The notes beneath the pieces are model-generated. The model was not told the origin of the DNA. It searched no databases and saw nothing but the letters and a program-made list of their open reading frames with translations. Source: Marinomonas spartinae (GTDB lineage: Bacteria > Pseudomonadota > Gammaproteobacteria > Pseudomonadales > Marinomonadaceae). Taken from it: a DNA stretch of 64,000 bases. The position numbers and the translations under genes were made by a program. This document shows positions 1 to 8,129 of the stretch, piece after piece (positions within the stretch are counted from its first letter, which is position 1; every line of letters begins with the position of its first letter). The stretch lies in the NCBI RefSeq assembly GCF_900089775.1, contig NZ_FLOB01000001.1, positions 558,001 to 622,000 on the forward strand. The letters are read 5' to 3'.

Positions 1-2
1 TT

Positions 3-803
3 GATGGCAGGCATATTCCTGCGGATGTCACGATTCAGGTAATGACTCAATCAAGGTCAGATCTGATTGATCGGACCATGCAGGTACTTCAAGGTGCGCC
101 CAAGGCCATCGTGCATTTATACAATGCCACAGCACCAGTCTTTCGAGAAGTTGTGTTTCAGCAAAGCAAAGCGGAAACCATCGCCATGGCGGTGCGTGGT
201 GCCAAGCAAATTAAAGCGCTGTGCGATAAGCAGCCCGACACACATTGGACCTTTGAGTACTCACCGGAAACCTTTTGTTTTACGGAGGCTGACTTTGCTT
301 TGGAAATTTGTGAAGCGGTCGCCAGTGTCTGGCAACCCAGTGAGGATCGGCCGCTTATTTTGAATTTGCCAACCACAGTTGAGGTCAATACCCCCAACGT
401 TTTTGCCGATCAAATTGAGTATTTTATGATGCAATTTTCCTGTTTAGATCATATAACGGTGAGTGTGCATCCTCATAATGATAGAGGAACAGGAGTGGCG
501 ACGGCTGAGATGGCGATATTTTTAGATGGCTTCTTATTTATGGCGTCGATTTACTTTGTGGCGGTAGGAAAAAGCGGCCAAGCCTTGTTTGTCTCTGTCG
601 GGAACATGATCGTGCAATTGCCTTTCTTATTTATTTTACCAAGGTTTTTGGGTAGTGAAGGTGTATGGTTGTCGGTCCCGTTATCAAACATCGCTTTCAC
701 AATGATTGTATTACCTATGCTATTAATGAACTTAAAAGCTCTGATGAAACAGCATCGCAGCGAGAACACTCAGATGATCAAAAAAGCAGCCGTGACTTCT
801 TAA
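3..803 (+). pseudogene. Chimeric frame: internal piece of 2-isopropylmalate synthase fused to a MATE efflux pump C-terminus (5' end outside window)
   Basis: The frame is already open at the left edge (DGRHIPADVTIQV leads into the first Met at 42), so the start lies upstream. Up to about position 516 the protein reads as the long type of LeuA: it carries IVHLYNATAPVFREVVF, WTFEYSPETFCFTE and the metal-binding SVHPHNDRGTG. It then changes abruptly, at about 517-525, to a hydrophobic sequence (FLDGFLFMASIYFVAVGKSG, then PRFLGSEGVWLSVPLSN) typical of the last helices of MATE-family drug/sodium antiporters, and ends in a short basic tail. The end of the LeuA catalytic barrel and the whole regulatory domain are missing, as is most of the MATE protein. 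The simplest reading is a deletion or recombination that joined two unrelated genes in frame. Neither function should survive. An assembly error is possible. Confidence 0.8.
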
Positions 804-889
804 GGGGGAAGATTAAGCGTGACAGGATACGAGAAGGTCATTTCCTTTGTAGAGATGATCTTAATGATAAAGGACTGTTAGAGTTTTTA

Positions 890-1207
890 TCAGGTTACCT
901 CGACAAAGTCGTCTTCATCGTCTTCATTTTTTCTTTGTGTTTTGCGTTCGATATAACGGCGTTCAAATGCTTCACTGACGGCATTGTCGCCTTGAGGCCA
1001 ACCGGCTTTGATGAGAGATAGCACATTATCTATTGCTACCCAGCCGACAACTTCAGCAGTGTAGCCTAGCTCCCACTCTTCTCCATTCCAGACGACAAAG
1101 TCGTAACAGCCAAATCCACTAGGATAGCGAATGGCAACAAAATACAAGCCTTCATTCGGTAATTCGTCGCCCTCGTTCCATTCTACTGGTAAGTTAATGC
1201 TACTCAT
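890..1207 (-). CDS. Hypothetical protein, third gene of toxin-antitoxin operon (DUF551-like look)
   Basis: This acidic 105-residue protein has no signal peptide or membrane segment. The pattern LPNEGLYFVAIRYPS, then VVWNGEEWELG, then VVGWVAI resembles small phage and plasmid proteins of the DUF551 type, but I do not recognise a function. Its ATG overlaps the stop codon of the upstream toxin gene by one base (TAATG), so translation is probably coupled. The C-terminus is a highly charged tail (KNEDDEDDF). Position in the operon suggests an accessory to the toxin-antitoxin pair or a passenger gene. Confidence 0.65.
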   Translation of the reverse strand: MSSINLPVEWNEGDELPNEGLYFVAIRYPSGFGCYDFVVWNGEEWELGYTAEVVGWVAIDNVLSLIKAGWPQGDNAVSEAFERRYIERKTQRKNEDDEDDFVEVT

Positions 1208-1629
1208 TATTTACTATTCCTAAATTGTTCGGCTTTTTCTATAACCCATTCTATGTAAGTTTTATTACCTAACAACGGATCTCTCACTCTACTGCTAGCT
1301 TGTGCATGTGCATTTTCATTGAGTAAGTCGATAACATAAAACATGTTAGGGTTCATAGAAGCTTCGGTATAGACTATGGCTCGATCACTTGTGTTTCCCC
1401 TACCTTGCATTTTTAGAGTACGAACATTATCTAGTAAGTGTACGTGTCGTATGCCAGCTCTCTCGGCATAAGGTCTAGGGTCATGGTAAGGCACATCTTT
1501 GCCAAAGTATGTAATGTTTTGACCACTTTTATATAGTTTAAAGTCGTTCAATACCTGATCGAGATATTGGTTGTTATCTCGTTCTTCTTGTAGTTCTCTT
1601 CTTATGAAAAGTCTAACGTTATTAGACAT
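1207..1629 (-). CDS. YafO-family toxin (probable mRNA interferase)
   Basis: The 140-residue protein matches the YafO family in length (E. coli YafO is about 130) and in layout: an N-terminal FIRRELQEE helix, a YFGKDVPYHDP segment, GIRHVHLLDN in the middle, a strand with DRAIVYTE, and a C-terminal ALLN-like region ending in a helix (EWVIEKAEQFRNSK). YafO toxins cleave mRNA on the ribosome. The start is supported by AGGA about ten bases upstream. The gene lies 14 bases downstream of a 55-codon gene that is a candidate antitoxin, and overlaps the following gene by one base. The family call rests on remembered pattern, not an alignment, so the fold is likely but the activity is inferred. Confidence 0.65.
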   Translation of the reverse strand: MSNNVRLFIRRELQEERDNNQYLDQVLNDFKLYKSGQNITYFGKDVPYHDPRPYAERAGIRHVHLLDNVRTLKMQGRGNTSDRAIVYTEASMNPNMFYVIDLLNENAHAQASSRVRDPLLGNKTYIEWVIEKAEQFRNSK

Positions 1630-1643
1630 AAAAAATAAATCCT

Positions 1644-1811
1644 TTATTTTTTATCAATTATCTCTACAAAATCCAGTCGAGAGGGCTTACTGCCTTTTCG
1701 TGAGGCTTTAGTGCGGGCCTTTTTAAAGCTCTCTTCAAGCTCTTTGTAAGCCTTTTCGGTTGGTTCAAAGCTGGCTGGCTGCGATGGTTTAGTATGATGT
1801 TTCTTATCCAC
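1644..1811 (-). CDS. Small 55-residue protein, candidate antitoxin (GTG start)
   Basis: The reading frame starts with GTG at 1811, seven bases after a strong GGAGG, and runs 55 codons to a TAA just before the YafO-like gene. The protein begins VDKKHHTKPSQPASFEPTEK, is rich in Lys, Glu and Ser, and has one predicted charged helix (KAYKELEESFKKAR). It ends in RLDFVEIIDKK. It does not resemble YafN, which has a Phd-type DNA-binding part, and no DNA-binding motif is visible. First place in the operon, a strong ribosome binding site and tight linkage to the toxin gene make it the likely antitoxin. Its short length means it is easily missed. Confidence 0.65.
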   Translation of the reverse strand: MDKKHHTKPSQPASFEPTEKAYKELEESFKKARTKASRKGSKPSRLDFVEIIDKK

Positions 1812-1857
1812 CGATAATCCTCCTAAATAAATGAGAAAGTCCCTAATATCTGGGCTT

Positions 1858-1876
1858 TATTGTAGCATTTACAATA
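1858..1876. promoter_or_regulatory. Inverted repeat, probable operator of the toxin-antitoxin operon
   Basis: Perfect 7-base arms TATTGTA and TACAATA are separated by GCATT, 47 bases upstream of the GTG start of the small first gene. The position fits an autoregulatory operator. Because the small protein shows no DNA-binding domain, the repressor is unknown. Confidence 0.45.
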
Positions 1877-1961
1877 TTTTTTTCATATGAAGTTTATTGG
1901 GGTTGAGTGTATCGTTTCTTTTGAAGAGAAAGCTTGATTGGTGTAGAAAAAACGGCCAATA

Positions 1962-1981
1962 TGCTGTATTTATATACAGTA
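1962..1981 (+). promoter_or_regulatory. LexA (SOS) box
   Basis: CTGT at 1964-1967 and ACAG at 1976-1979 are separated by eight A/T bases (ATTTATAT), with flanking TG and TA. This is a perfect match to the gammaproteobacterial LexA consensus CTGT-N8-ACAG. It sits 17 bases upstream of the ATG at 1997, where bound LexA would block transcription of the radical SAM gene. Confidence 0.85.
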
Positions 1982-1996
1982 TATTGGAATGCCATT

Positions 1997-3079
1997 ATGT
2001 CTGATTTTTCTGCCAATAAACCCATAAAAGGCCGTGGTACAGCGAGTAAGCTAGCAGGGCGTTTTGCCATTAGCTTAGTGGAAGTGGACGAAAATGATGT
2101 TCCTGTCGAGGCGCTCGAAACGTCATCGCCTAAAACACAAGTTCGTTACGAAACGGCTAAGACGATTATCACCCGTAATAACTCCCCGGATATTCCCTTT
2201 ACCTTGTCGGTGAATCCGTATCGAGGTTGTGAGCATGGTTGTGTCTATTGCTTTGCAAGGCCAAGCCACGCGTATTTGGATTTATCGCCAGGGCTGGATT
2301 TTGAAACCAAGTTAACCGCAAAGGTGAATGCGGCGGCGCTTCTTGAGAAAGAGCTTGCTCACCCGAGTTATCGTTGTGAGCCGATTGCGTTGGGAATCAA
2401 TACCGATGCCTACCAACCAATAGAAAAGCAACTGGAGATTACGCGCCAGCTGTTGTCCGTATGTTTGGCTTATGGTCAGCCTGTGTCTTTGATTACCAAA
2501 AGTACCTTGATTCTGCGTGATTTAGATATTCTCACTGAGATGGCACAAAAGCGTTTGGTGCACGTGGCAATCAGTGTGACGACGTTAGATAATCATTTAA
2601 AGCGCATTCTAGAGCCCAGAACCGCCTCAGGAAAAACGCGTTTGCAGGTGATTAAAGCGTTGCGTGAGGCGGGCATTCCCGTGACTGTGCTGGTGGCACC
2701 GGTGATTCCGTTTATCAATGATCATGAGATGGAACAGATTGTTGAGGCGTCAGCAGACATTGGAGCCCAATCCATTCACTACATTATGCTGCGTTTACCC
2801 CATGAAGTTGCGCCATTGTTTGAAGAGTGGCTGATACAGCATTATCCCGACCGAGCTTCCCATGTGTTGCAGCGTATTATGGACATGCGCGGTGGCAAGC
2901 TATACGACAGCCGCTTTGGTAAGCGCATGACAGGGGAAGGTCTGTTTGCCGATATCATTAATCAACGTTTTCATTTAGCGAGACGCAAACATGGATTGTC
3001 TGATGAACGATTGAGTCGGCTTGATTGTTATCAGTTTACTGTGCCAGCTAAAGCAGGGGATCAGTTTTCATTGTTTTGA
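1997..3079 (+). CDS. PA0069-family (SplB-like) radical SAM protein, SOS-regulated
   Basis: The 360-residue protein carries the radical SAM cluster motif CEHGCVYC (CxxxCxxC) after NPYRG, followed by FARPSHAYLDLSPGLDFE. This is the pattern of the PA0069 group, distant relatives of spore photoproduct lyase. An open frame extends to 1934, but that would put the LexA box inside the coding region; the ATG at 1997 gives the family-typical start MSDFSANKPIKGRG, so it is preferred. The gene is apparently monocistronic. A perfect LexA box just upstream shows it is damage-inducible; I recall PA0069 of Pseudomonas aeruginosa also being in the LexA regulon. The substrate is unknown, and a DNA repair or nucleic acid modification role is inference. 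Confidence 0.85.
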   Translation: MSDFSANKPIKGRGTASKLAGRFAISLVEVDENDVPVEALETSSPKTQVRYETAKTIITRNNSPDIPFTLSVNPYRGCEHGCVYCFARPSHAYLDLSPGLDFETKLTAKVNAAALLEKELAHPSYRCEPIALGINTDAYQPIEKQLEITRQLLSVCLAYGQPVSLITKSTLILRDLDILTEMAQKRLVHVAISVTTLDNHLKRILEPRTASGKTRLQVIKALREAGIPVTVLVAPVIPFINDHEMEQIVEASADIGAQSIHYIMLRLPHEVAPLFEEWLIQHYPDRASHVLQRIMDMRGGKLYDSRFGKRMTGEGLFADIINQRFHLARRKHGLSDERLSRLDCYQFTVPAKAGDQFSLF

Positions 3080-3171
3080 TACATTCGATCAAATTTTTGT
3101 GGTTGTCTGTCTGGATGTGTCGCGGTAAAGTAATAGTTCACTCTATTTACCAATAGAAGAATGTTACTAAA

Positions 3172-3348
3172 TCGAACTTCGGGGCGGGGCGAAATTCCCC
3201 ACCGGCGGTATATTACAAGCCATGCTTCGTAATCAGCCCGCGAGCGCCTTTTTCAGATGATCTCCTAAGGGAGAATGCAGGAAAAAGGGTCAGCAGATCT
3301 GGTGAGACGCCAGAGCCGACGGTTATAGTCCGGATGATAGAAGATCGA
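3172..3348 (+). ncRNA. FMN riboswitch (RFN element)
   Basis: The region holds the hallmark RFN blocks in order: TTCGGGGCGGGGCGAAATTC, CCCCACCGGCGGTA, AGCCCGCGAGCGCC, GGTCAGCAGATCTGGTGAGA, CCAGAGCCGACGGTTATAGT and CCGGATGATAGAAGA. Closing helix P1 can form between 3172-3180 and 3340-3348 with one mismatch. CCGGATGA at 3330-3337 has an exact complement, TCATCCGG, at 3404-3411, which could be the alternative pairing of the expression platform. A possible terminator stem lies near 3427-3445 (GCGTCGT with ACGAACGC). The downstream gene is a RibN-like transporter, so FMN would repress riboflavin uptake. Confidence 0.95.
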
Positions 3349-3518
3349 CCAGATAGACTAATGCTCGATGAAAGTCGTTTAAGGCTGCGCCGTTAAATGA
3401 AGGTCATCCGGCTTTGGTATGCGTGCTTTAGGCGTCGTGTGTGACGAACGCTTCGTACTGCTTTGTTTGGTATATTCCTCATCACCCCTGTGCATCTTAA
3501 TTTTAGGAGACAAACAAG

Positions 3519-4454
3519 ATGGCAGGCACATTGTTTATTATGATCGCGTGTTTCACGTGGGCATTAGATACTCTCATTCGTTACCCCCTTCTAAACGCGG
3601 GGTTTTCCACTTTACAGATAGTTCTAATGGAACATCTGACCTTGGTGCTAGTCACCAGCCCGTTATTGTTGCGTCACCGTTATGCCTTCCGGCATCTATC
3701 ACGTACCTCGTTTGGCTGCTTATTTTTTATTGGCGGTGTCGGGTCTGCGTTGGGCACCTTGGCGTTTACCCAAGCTTTTCACTACCTCAACCCGACAGTG
3801 GTTATTTTGCTGCAGAAACTGCAACCCATCGTCGCGATTTTACTGGCTTATTTTTTCTTAAAAGAGCGTATACGTGGGCATTTTGTGCGCTGGGCGGTGG
3901 TGATTTTAGCAGGCAGTCTTGTCATGATGTGGCCAGATATTCATTCCCTTGGCAGCGCTCAGTGGCACTATACCAATAACAATATTGATATTTTAAAAGG
4001 CTATGGATTTACCTTAATTGCTGTTGCTGCGTGGGGCGCTGCTACCGTATGTGGTAAGTACCTTTCTTATCAAGGGGTGCCTGCCAACGCCATCCTGTCA
4101 GGACGCTTTTTATCCGGTTTGTGTGTACTGGTGCCTTTAGCCATGATGATGCCGTCTAGCCTGATGGCCATGCCCATGACGAAAGTCGGGCTTGTCGTGG
4201 TGATGGCATTACTCAGTGGCCTGATTGGTATGTGGTTTTATTATCAGGGATTAAAATCCGTCCCCGCGCAATTTGCTACCTTGGCAGAAATGTCGTTTCC
4301 TGTGTTTGCGGCAGGTATTAACTGGTTCTTTTTAGATATGAGCTTAACCAGCTACCAGATTATTGGGGCGATCATGTTAATTTTGGGGAATGTGGGGCTT
4401 CGTCTGCGTGACTTGAAAGCGCCACCTTTAGCGGTGCCTGCTCAACAAGCTTAA
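3519..4454 (+). CDS. ribN: EamA-family riboflavin transporter RibN
   Basis: This 311-residue inner membrane protein has about ten transmembrane segments and two EamA repeats, one around LGTLAFTQAFHYLNPTVVILLQKLQP, the other in the second half with WFYYQGLKSVPAQFATLAEM. DMT-superfamily proteins are diverse in substrate, but EamA genes directly behind an FMN riboswitch correspond to RibN, characterised as a flavin importer in Rhizobium and Vibrio. AGGAGA lies eight bases before the ATG. The following MFS gene is 105 bases away and has its own promoter-like sequence. The substrate assignment depends on the riboswitch; the family membership is clear. Confidence 0.85.
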   Translation: MAGTLFIMIACFTWALDTLIRYPLLNAGFSTLQIVLMEHLTLVLVTSPLLLRHRYAFRHLSRTSFGCLFFIGGVGSALGTLAFTQAFHYLNPTVVILLQKLQPIVAILLAYFFLKERIRGHFVRWAVVILAGSLVMMWPDIHSLGSAQWHYTNNNIDILKGYGFTLIAVAAWGAATVCGKYLSYQGVPANAILSGRFLSGLCVLVPLAMMMPSSLMAMPMTKVGLVVVMALLSGLIGMWFYYQGLKSVPAQFATLAEMSFPVFAAGINWFFLDMSLTSYQIIGAIMLILGNVGLRLRDLKAPPLAVPAQQA

Positions 4455-4466
4455 TTTGAGTGGTTA

Positions 4467-4492
4467 TTGATACATCTCATATTGTGTATAAT
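4467..4492 (+). promoter_or_regulatory. Possible sigma-70 promoter for the MFS gene
   Basis: A perfect -10 hexamer TATAAT lies at 4487-4492. The nearest -35-like TTGATA at 4467-4472 is only 14 bases away, shorter than ideal. An imperfect hairpin with CGTATTC and GAATACG arms (about 4519-4543) lies in the leader just before the ribosome binding site. This suggests independent transcription from ribN. Confidence 0.35.
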
Positions 4493-4559
4493 GGCGAGCT
4501 TTTTGATCCATTACACTGGCGTATTCCCATTGGGATGAATACGTAAAAAGGAAGAGATT

Positions 4560-5756
4560 ATGTCTGATACGGCGCAGCCTCAGAAAACCCATTGGTTTGA
4601 GGTGGTTTTATTATGGGTTTCTGGGATCGCAGCGGCGATGCAGTTCGCGAAGTTTTCCATTTCTTATGATGAACTGTTAACTCATTATCAAGCAGGCCCT
4701 GCTTGGACCGGGGCGTTGATTTCCGTGGTGGGGATTGTCGGCTTGATTTTTGGGGCGTCTGCAGGTGTGGTCGCAGGGCGCATGGGATATCTCAATGTGT
4801 TAGTGGGTGCTCTAGCCATTGGTTCTTTGCTGTCCGTTCTTGAATCCTTTTTGCCATCCTTTATGACAATGCTGGTACTTCGCGTATTAGAAGGCATGTC
4901 GCAGTTAGGTGTCGTAGTGGCAGCGCCAACAATGATTGCGCGATTAAGTGCCCCTCAACACCGTTCTATTACCATGGGCCTGTGGGGCACCTTTTTTGGG
5001 GTGGCGTTTGCTATAACCGGTTGGCTAGGCAATAAATTACTGAGTGCCTATGGTTTACAGGGGCTTTTGCTTGTCCATGGGGTGCTCATTGGCAGTATGG
5101 CGCTTGTTTTATGGTGGCTACTCAGTCAATACAAATCGGTTTATGAAAATCAAAGTGCTCCGTCCTCGTTAGGTTTTTGGACGCAATTACGCAATATGTA
5201 TAAGACGCCCCGTACATTACTGCCTGCTTTGGTGTTTTTGTTTTACACCTGTATGTTGGTGTCCCTTCTGACGTATATTCCGACGTTGATTTCGGATGAG
5301 AAACTGAGAAATTTGTTGCGTATCACCTTGCCGTTAACCAGTACGGCTGGCACGTTTTTGGCGGGGGCGTTATCCCAATATGTGATGCGCCCACAACGCG
5401 TCGCCTTGTTGGCGTTTTCCTCGGTTGCTGTTGGAGCGGTGTTCGCCCATTTTAGTCAGTCTTATCCTATTGTTTTTGCGCTGTCTGTTAGCTTGATGGT
5501 GCTATCGGCGGGTATGGTGCCTGGGTCGGCTTTGTCGATGATTCCATTGGTCACTCGGTCTGCGGGCGAACAGGCCCAAGGCTACGGTTTAATAGCCCAG
5601 TTAGGAAATTTAGGGGCCTCCATTGGGCCGCCAAGTTTCGCCGCCATGATTGCCTTAATGAATACTGAAGGCTTGGTATCGCTGGTGCTGTTTTTGTGTG
5701 TGCTAGGTGGGCTTTTTAGTTTCTTAGCAGGTCGTTTACCTTCAAATCCTAGGTAG
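4560..5756 (+). CDS. MFS transporter (CynX-like)
   Basis: The protein has 398 residues with about twelve hydrophobic segments and the usual major facilitator length. The loop after the second segment reads SAGVVAGRMGYLNVL, a variant of MFS motif A. The N-terminal half resembles the cyanate/CynX-like group (VSGIAAAMQFAKFSISYDELL, then VLRVLEGMSQLGVVVAAPTM). The substrate cannot be read from the sequence. It follows the riboswitch-controlled ribN gene on the same strand, but a separate -10 box and leader hairpin argue against simple co-regulation. Confidence 0.8.
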   Translation: MSDTAQPQKTHWFEVVLLWVSGIAAAMQFAKFSISYDELLTHYQAGPAWTGALISVVGIVGLIFGASAGVVAGRMGYLNVLVGALAIGSLLSVLESFLPSFMTMLVLRVLEGMSQLGVVVAAPTMIARLSAPQHRSITMGLWGTFFGVAFAITGWLGNKLLSAYGLQGLLLVHGVLIGSMALVLWWLLSQYKSVYENQSAPSSLGFWTQLRNMYKTPRTLLPALVFLFYTCMLVSLLTYIPTLISDEKLRNLLRITLPLTSTAGTFLAGALSQYVMRPQRVALLAFSSVAVGAVFAHFSQSYPIVFALSVSLMVLSAGMVPGSALSMIPLVTRSAGEQAQGYGLIAQLGNLGASIGPPSFAAMIALMNTEGLVSLVLFLCVLGGLFSFLAGRLPSNPR

Positions 5757-5889
5757 TGCCTCTTATTTGTGCATAGGGCATTACACTTCTTGAATATATT
5801 AAGTAAATGCATGTTTTCTCTGTAAGAAATCGACCTGTTCTGACGTCTAATGCGTATACTCACCAACATAGACTTAATGGATTTGCTAT

Positions 5890-8040
5890 ATGAAAAAAAT
5901 CGGGCTGCTTGTTGTCATTGTGCTGATGGTAGTCGGCTTTTTCTATTTTGATTTAAACCGTCTGCTGACACTGGATGGCTTAAAGTCAGGGTTAGAACAG
6001 TTTGAAGTGTGGCGTAATAAGAGCCCTTTACTGGTGTATGGTGCTTTCTTTTTACTCTACATAGCGGTTACCGCGCTCTCTTTGCCGGGGGCTGCCATTA
6101 TGACATTGGCAGCTGGGGCCTTATTTGGTCTGGTATGGGGGGTGTTGATGGTGTCCTTTGCCAGTTCGATTGGTGCGACTTGCGCTTTTCTTGTGTCCCG
6201 TTATTTGCTGCAAGATGCCGTTCAGAAGCGTTTTGGTGGTCGTCTTAGTACGATTAATGAAGGTATTGAGCGAGACGGTGCCTTTTATCTGTTTACTTTA
6301 CGCTTGGTGCCTGTTTTCCCTTTCTTTTTAATTAATTTATTAATGGGGCTGACTAGAATCCGAGCACTGACCTTTTATTGGGTGAGTCAAGTCGGGATGC
6401 TTGCGGGAACGCTGGTGTATGTGAATGCCGGCACTCAGATCGGTCACTTGGACAGTTTATCTGGCATTTTGTCGCCTTCTTTATTGCTGTCTTTTGTGTT
6501 GCTCGGCGTGTTTCCTCTGTTGGCAAAAAAACTGACGGATGCGATTAAATCACGACGCGTTTATCGTGCTTACACCAAACCAAAACAGTTTGATCGAAAT
6601 TTGGTTGTTATTGGTGCAGGTGCGGGTGGATTGGTGAGTGCTTACATTGCTGCGACAGTAAAAGCCAAGGTCAGTTTGGTTGAGGCGCATAAAATGGGCG
6701 GAGATTGCCTAAATTATGGTTGTGTGCCCAGCAAAGCGTTAATCAAGAGTGCCAAAGTGGCCCATCAAATGCGTCATGGAGCAAATTACGGCTTAGAAGG
6801 CTGTGAGCCGCGATTTTCCTTTCGCTCTATTATGGAACGGATTCAAGCGATTATCGAGGAAATAGAGCCCCACGATAGTGTGGAACGATACACTCAGCTT
6901 GGTGTCGATGTCATTCAAGGTTACGCCAAAGTCATTGATCCTTGGACGGTAGAAATACAGCGTCAGGATGGGGAAACACAGCGCTTAACCACTCGCAGTA
7001 TTGTACTGGCGACAGGCTCTAAACCTACTGTACCGGACATTCCTGGATTGGATGAAGTCGGCTATCTGACCAGTGATACCTTATGGGAAACATTGTCACA
7101 GTTAGATGAAGCACCAAAGCGCTTGGTGGTGTTAGGCGGTGGGCCAATTGGTTGTGAGTTAGCGCAGAGTTTTGCGCGTCTGGGGTCTTATGTGACACAA
7201 GTAGAGCCCTCGAAACGTATTCTTAGCCGAGAGGATGCGGATGTAAGTGAGTTTGCCAGAACAAGCCTCACGAACGATGGGGTGACGTTATTGACAGAGC
7301 ACAAGGCCATTCGCTGCGAGACGAGCAATGGTCAAAAATGCGTATGTCTTGAGCATAATGGCGCAGAGGTGAGAGTCGAATACGATGCGCTCATTTGTGC
7401 TGTAGGCAGAGAAGCGCGATTAACGGGCTATGGCTTAGAAGAGTTGGGTATCGAAACCAAACGACATCTCGTGACTAATGATTATTTACAAACTTTGTAC
7501 CCGAATATTTTGGCGGCAGGCGATGTGGCAGGCCCTTATCAATTTACCCATGTGGCGGCCCACCAAGCTTGGTACGCAGCCGTTAATGGATTATTTGGGC
7601 ACTTTAAGAAGTTTCGTACGGATTATCGAGTGATTCCTTGGACGACCTTTATTGATCCTGAAGTCGCGCGGGTTGGTTTAAATGAACAAGACGCGAAAGC
7701 AAAGGGCATCGCTTTTGAGAAGGTGTGTTATGGCGTAGATGGTCTGGATCGTGCGATTACTGAAAGCGAAGCGAAAGGCTTTGTAAAAGTGTTAACTGTG
7801 CCGGGAAAAGACACTATTCTAGGTGTGACCATTGTTGGCGAGCATGCGGGGGAGCTGCTCGCCGAATTTGTGTTGGCCATGAAACATGGTTTAGGACTGA
7901 ATAAAATATTGGGGACAATTCATACCTACCCAACATGGGCAGAGGCGAATAAGTATGTAGCGGGTGAGTGGAAGCGCGCTCATGCCCCAGATAGGTTGCT
8001 GCGGTGGGTAGAAAAATACCACTCATGGCGTCGTGGCTAG
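5890..8040 (+). CDS. Fusion of TVP38/TMEM64 (DedA-like) membrane domain with FAD pyridine nucleotide-disulfide oxidoreductase
   Basis: Residues 1-215 form a TVP38/TMEM64 (SNARE-associated, DedA-like) membrane domain with about five hydrophobic stretches, including LPGAAIMTLAAGALFG and RLVPVFPFFLINLLMG. Residues 235-716 form a complete class I flavin disulfide reductase: FAD-binding GAGAGGLVSAYIAA, redox-active GGDCLNYGCVPSKALI with both cysteines, NAD(P)-binding GGGPIGCELAQSFARLG, the second FAD motif AAGDVAGPYQFTH, and a C-terminal dimerisation domain ending in HTYPTWAEA, where mercuric reductases would have a cysteine pair and this protein has none. It resembles mercuric reductase and dihydrolipoamide dehydrogenase. 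The membrane anchor suggests electron transfer at the inner membrane to an unknown acceptor. The junction is continuous with no frameshift. Fusions of this type exist in other proteobacteria, and their function is uncharacterised as far as I know. Confidence 0.9.
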   Translation: MKKIGLLVVIVLMVVGFFYFDLNRLLTLDGLKSGLEQFEVWRNKSPLLVYGAFFLLYIAVTALSLPGAAIMTLAAGALFGLVWGVLMVSFASSIGATCAFLVSRYLLQDAVQKRFGGRLSTINEGIERDGAFYLFTLRLVPVFPFFLINLLMGLTRIRALTFYWVSQVGMLAGTLVYVNAGTQIGHLDSLSGILSPSLLLSFVLLGVFPLLAKKLTDAIKSRRVYRAYTKPKQFDRNLVVIGAGAGGLVSAYIAATVKAKVSLVEAHKMGGDCLNYGCVPSKALIKSAKVAHQMRHGANYGLEGCEPRFSFRSIMERIQAIIEEIEPHDSVERYTQLGVDVIQGYAKVIDPWTVEIQRQDGETQRLTTRSIVLATGSKPTVPDIPGLDEVGYLTSDTLWETLSQLDEAPKRLVVLGGGPIGCELAQSFARLGSYVTQVEPSKRILSREDADVSEFARTSLTNDGVTLLTEHKAIRCETSNGQKCVCLEHNGAEVRVEYDALICAVGREARLTGYGLEELGIETKRHLVTNDYLQTLYPNILAAGDVAGPYQFTHVAAHQAWYAAVNGLFGHFKKFRTDYRVIPWTTFIDPEVARVGLNEQDAKAKGIAFEKVCYGVDGLDRAITESEAKGFVKVLTVPGKDTILGVTIVGEHAGELLAEFVLAMKHGLGLNKILGTIHTYPTWAEANKYVAGEWKRAHAPDRLLRWVEKYHSWRRG

Positions 8041-8129
8041 GAAGGGGATTCTAGGTACATTCTTAATGTTACTTAGTATTTAGAGAGGACACCGCAAAGA
8101 AAGCGGTTATGTACTATTGGGAATAAAGT

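Noticed and set aside
665-1021. Plus-strand frame of 118 codons across the MATE tail and the next operon
   Set aside because: It overlaps supported genes on both strands, has no ribosome binding site and no sensible protein pattern.
3419-3979. 186-codon frame overlapping the start of ribN
   Set aside because: It runs out of frame through ribN and the riboswitch platform; composition is that of a shadow frame and no protein family fits.
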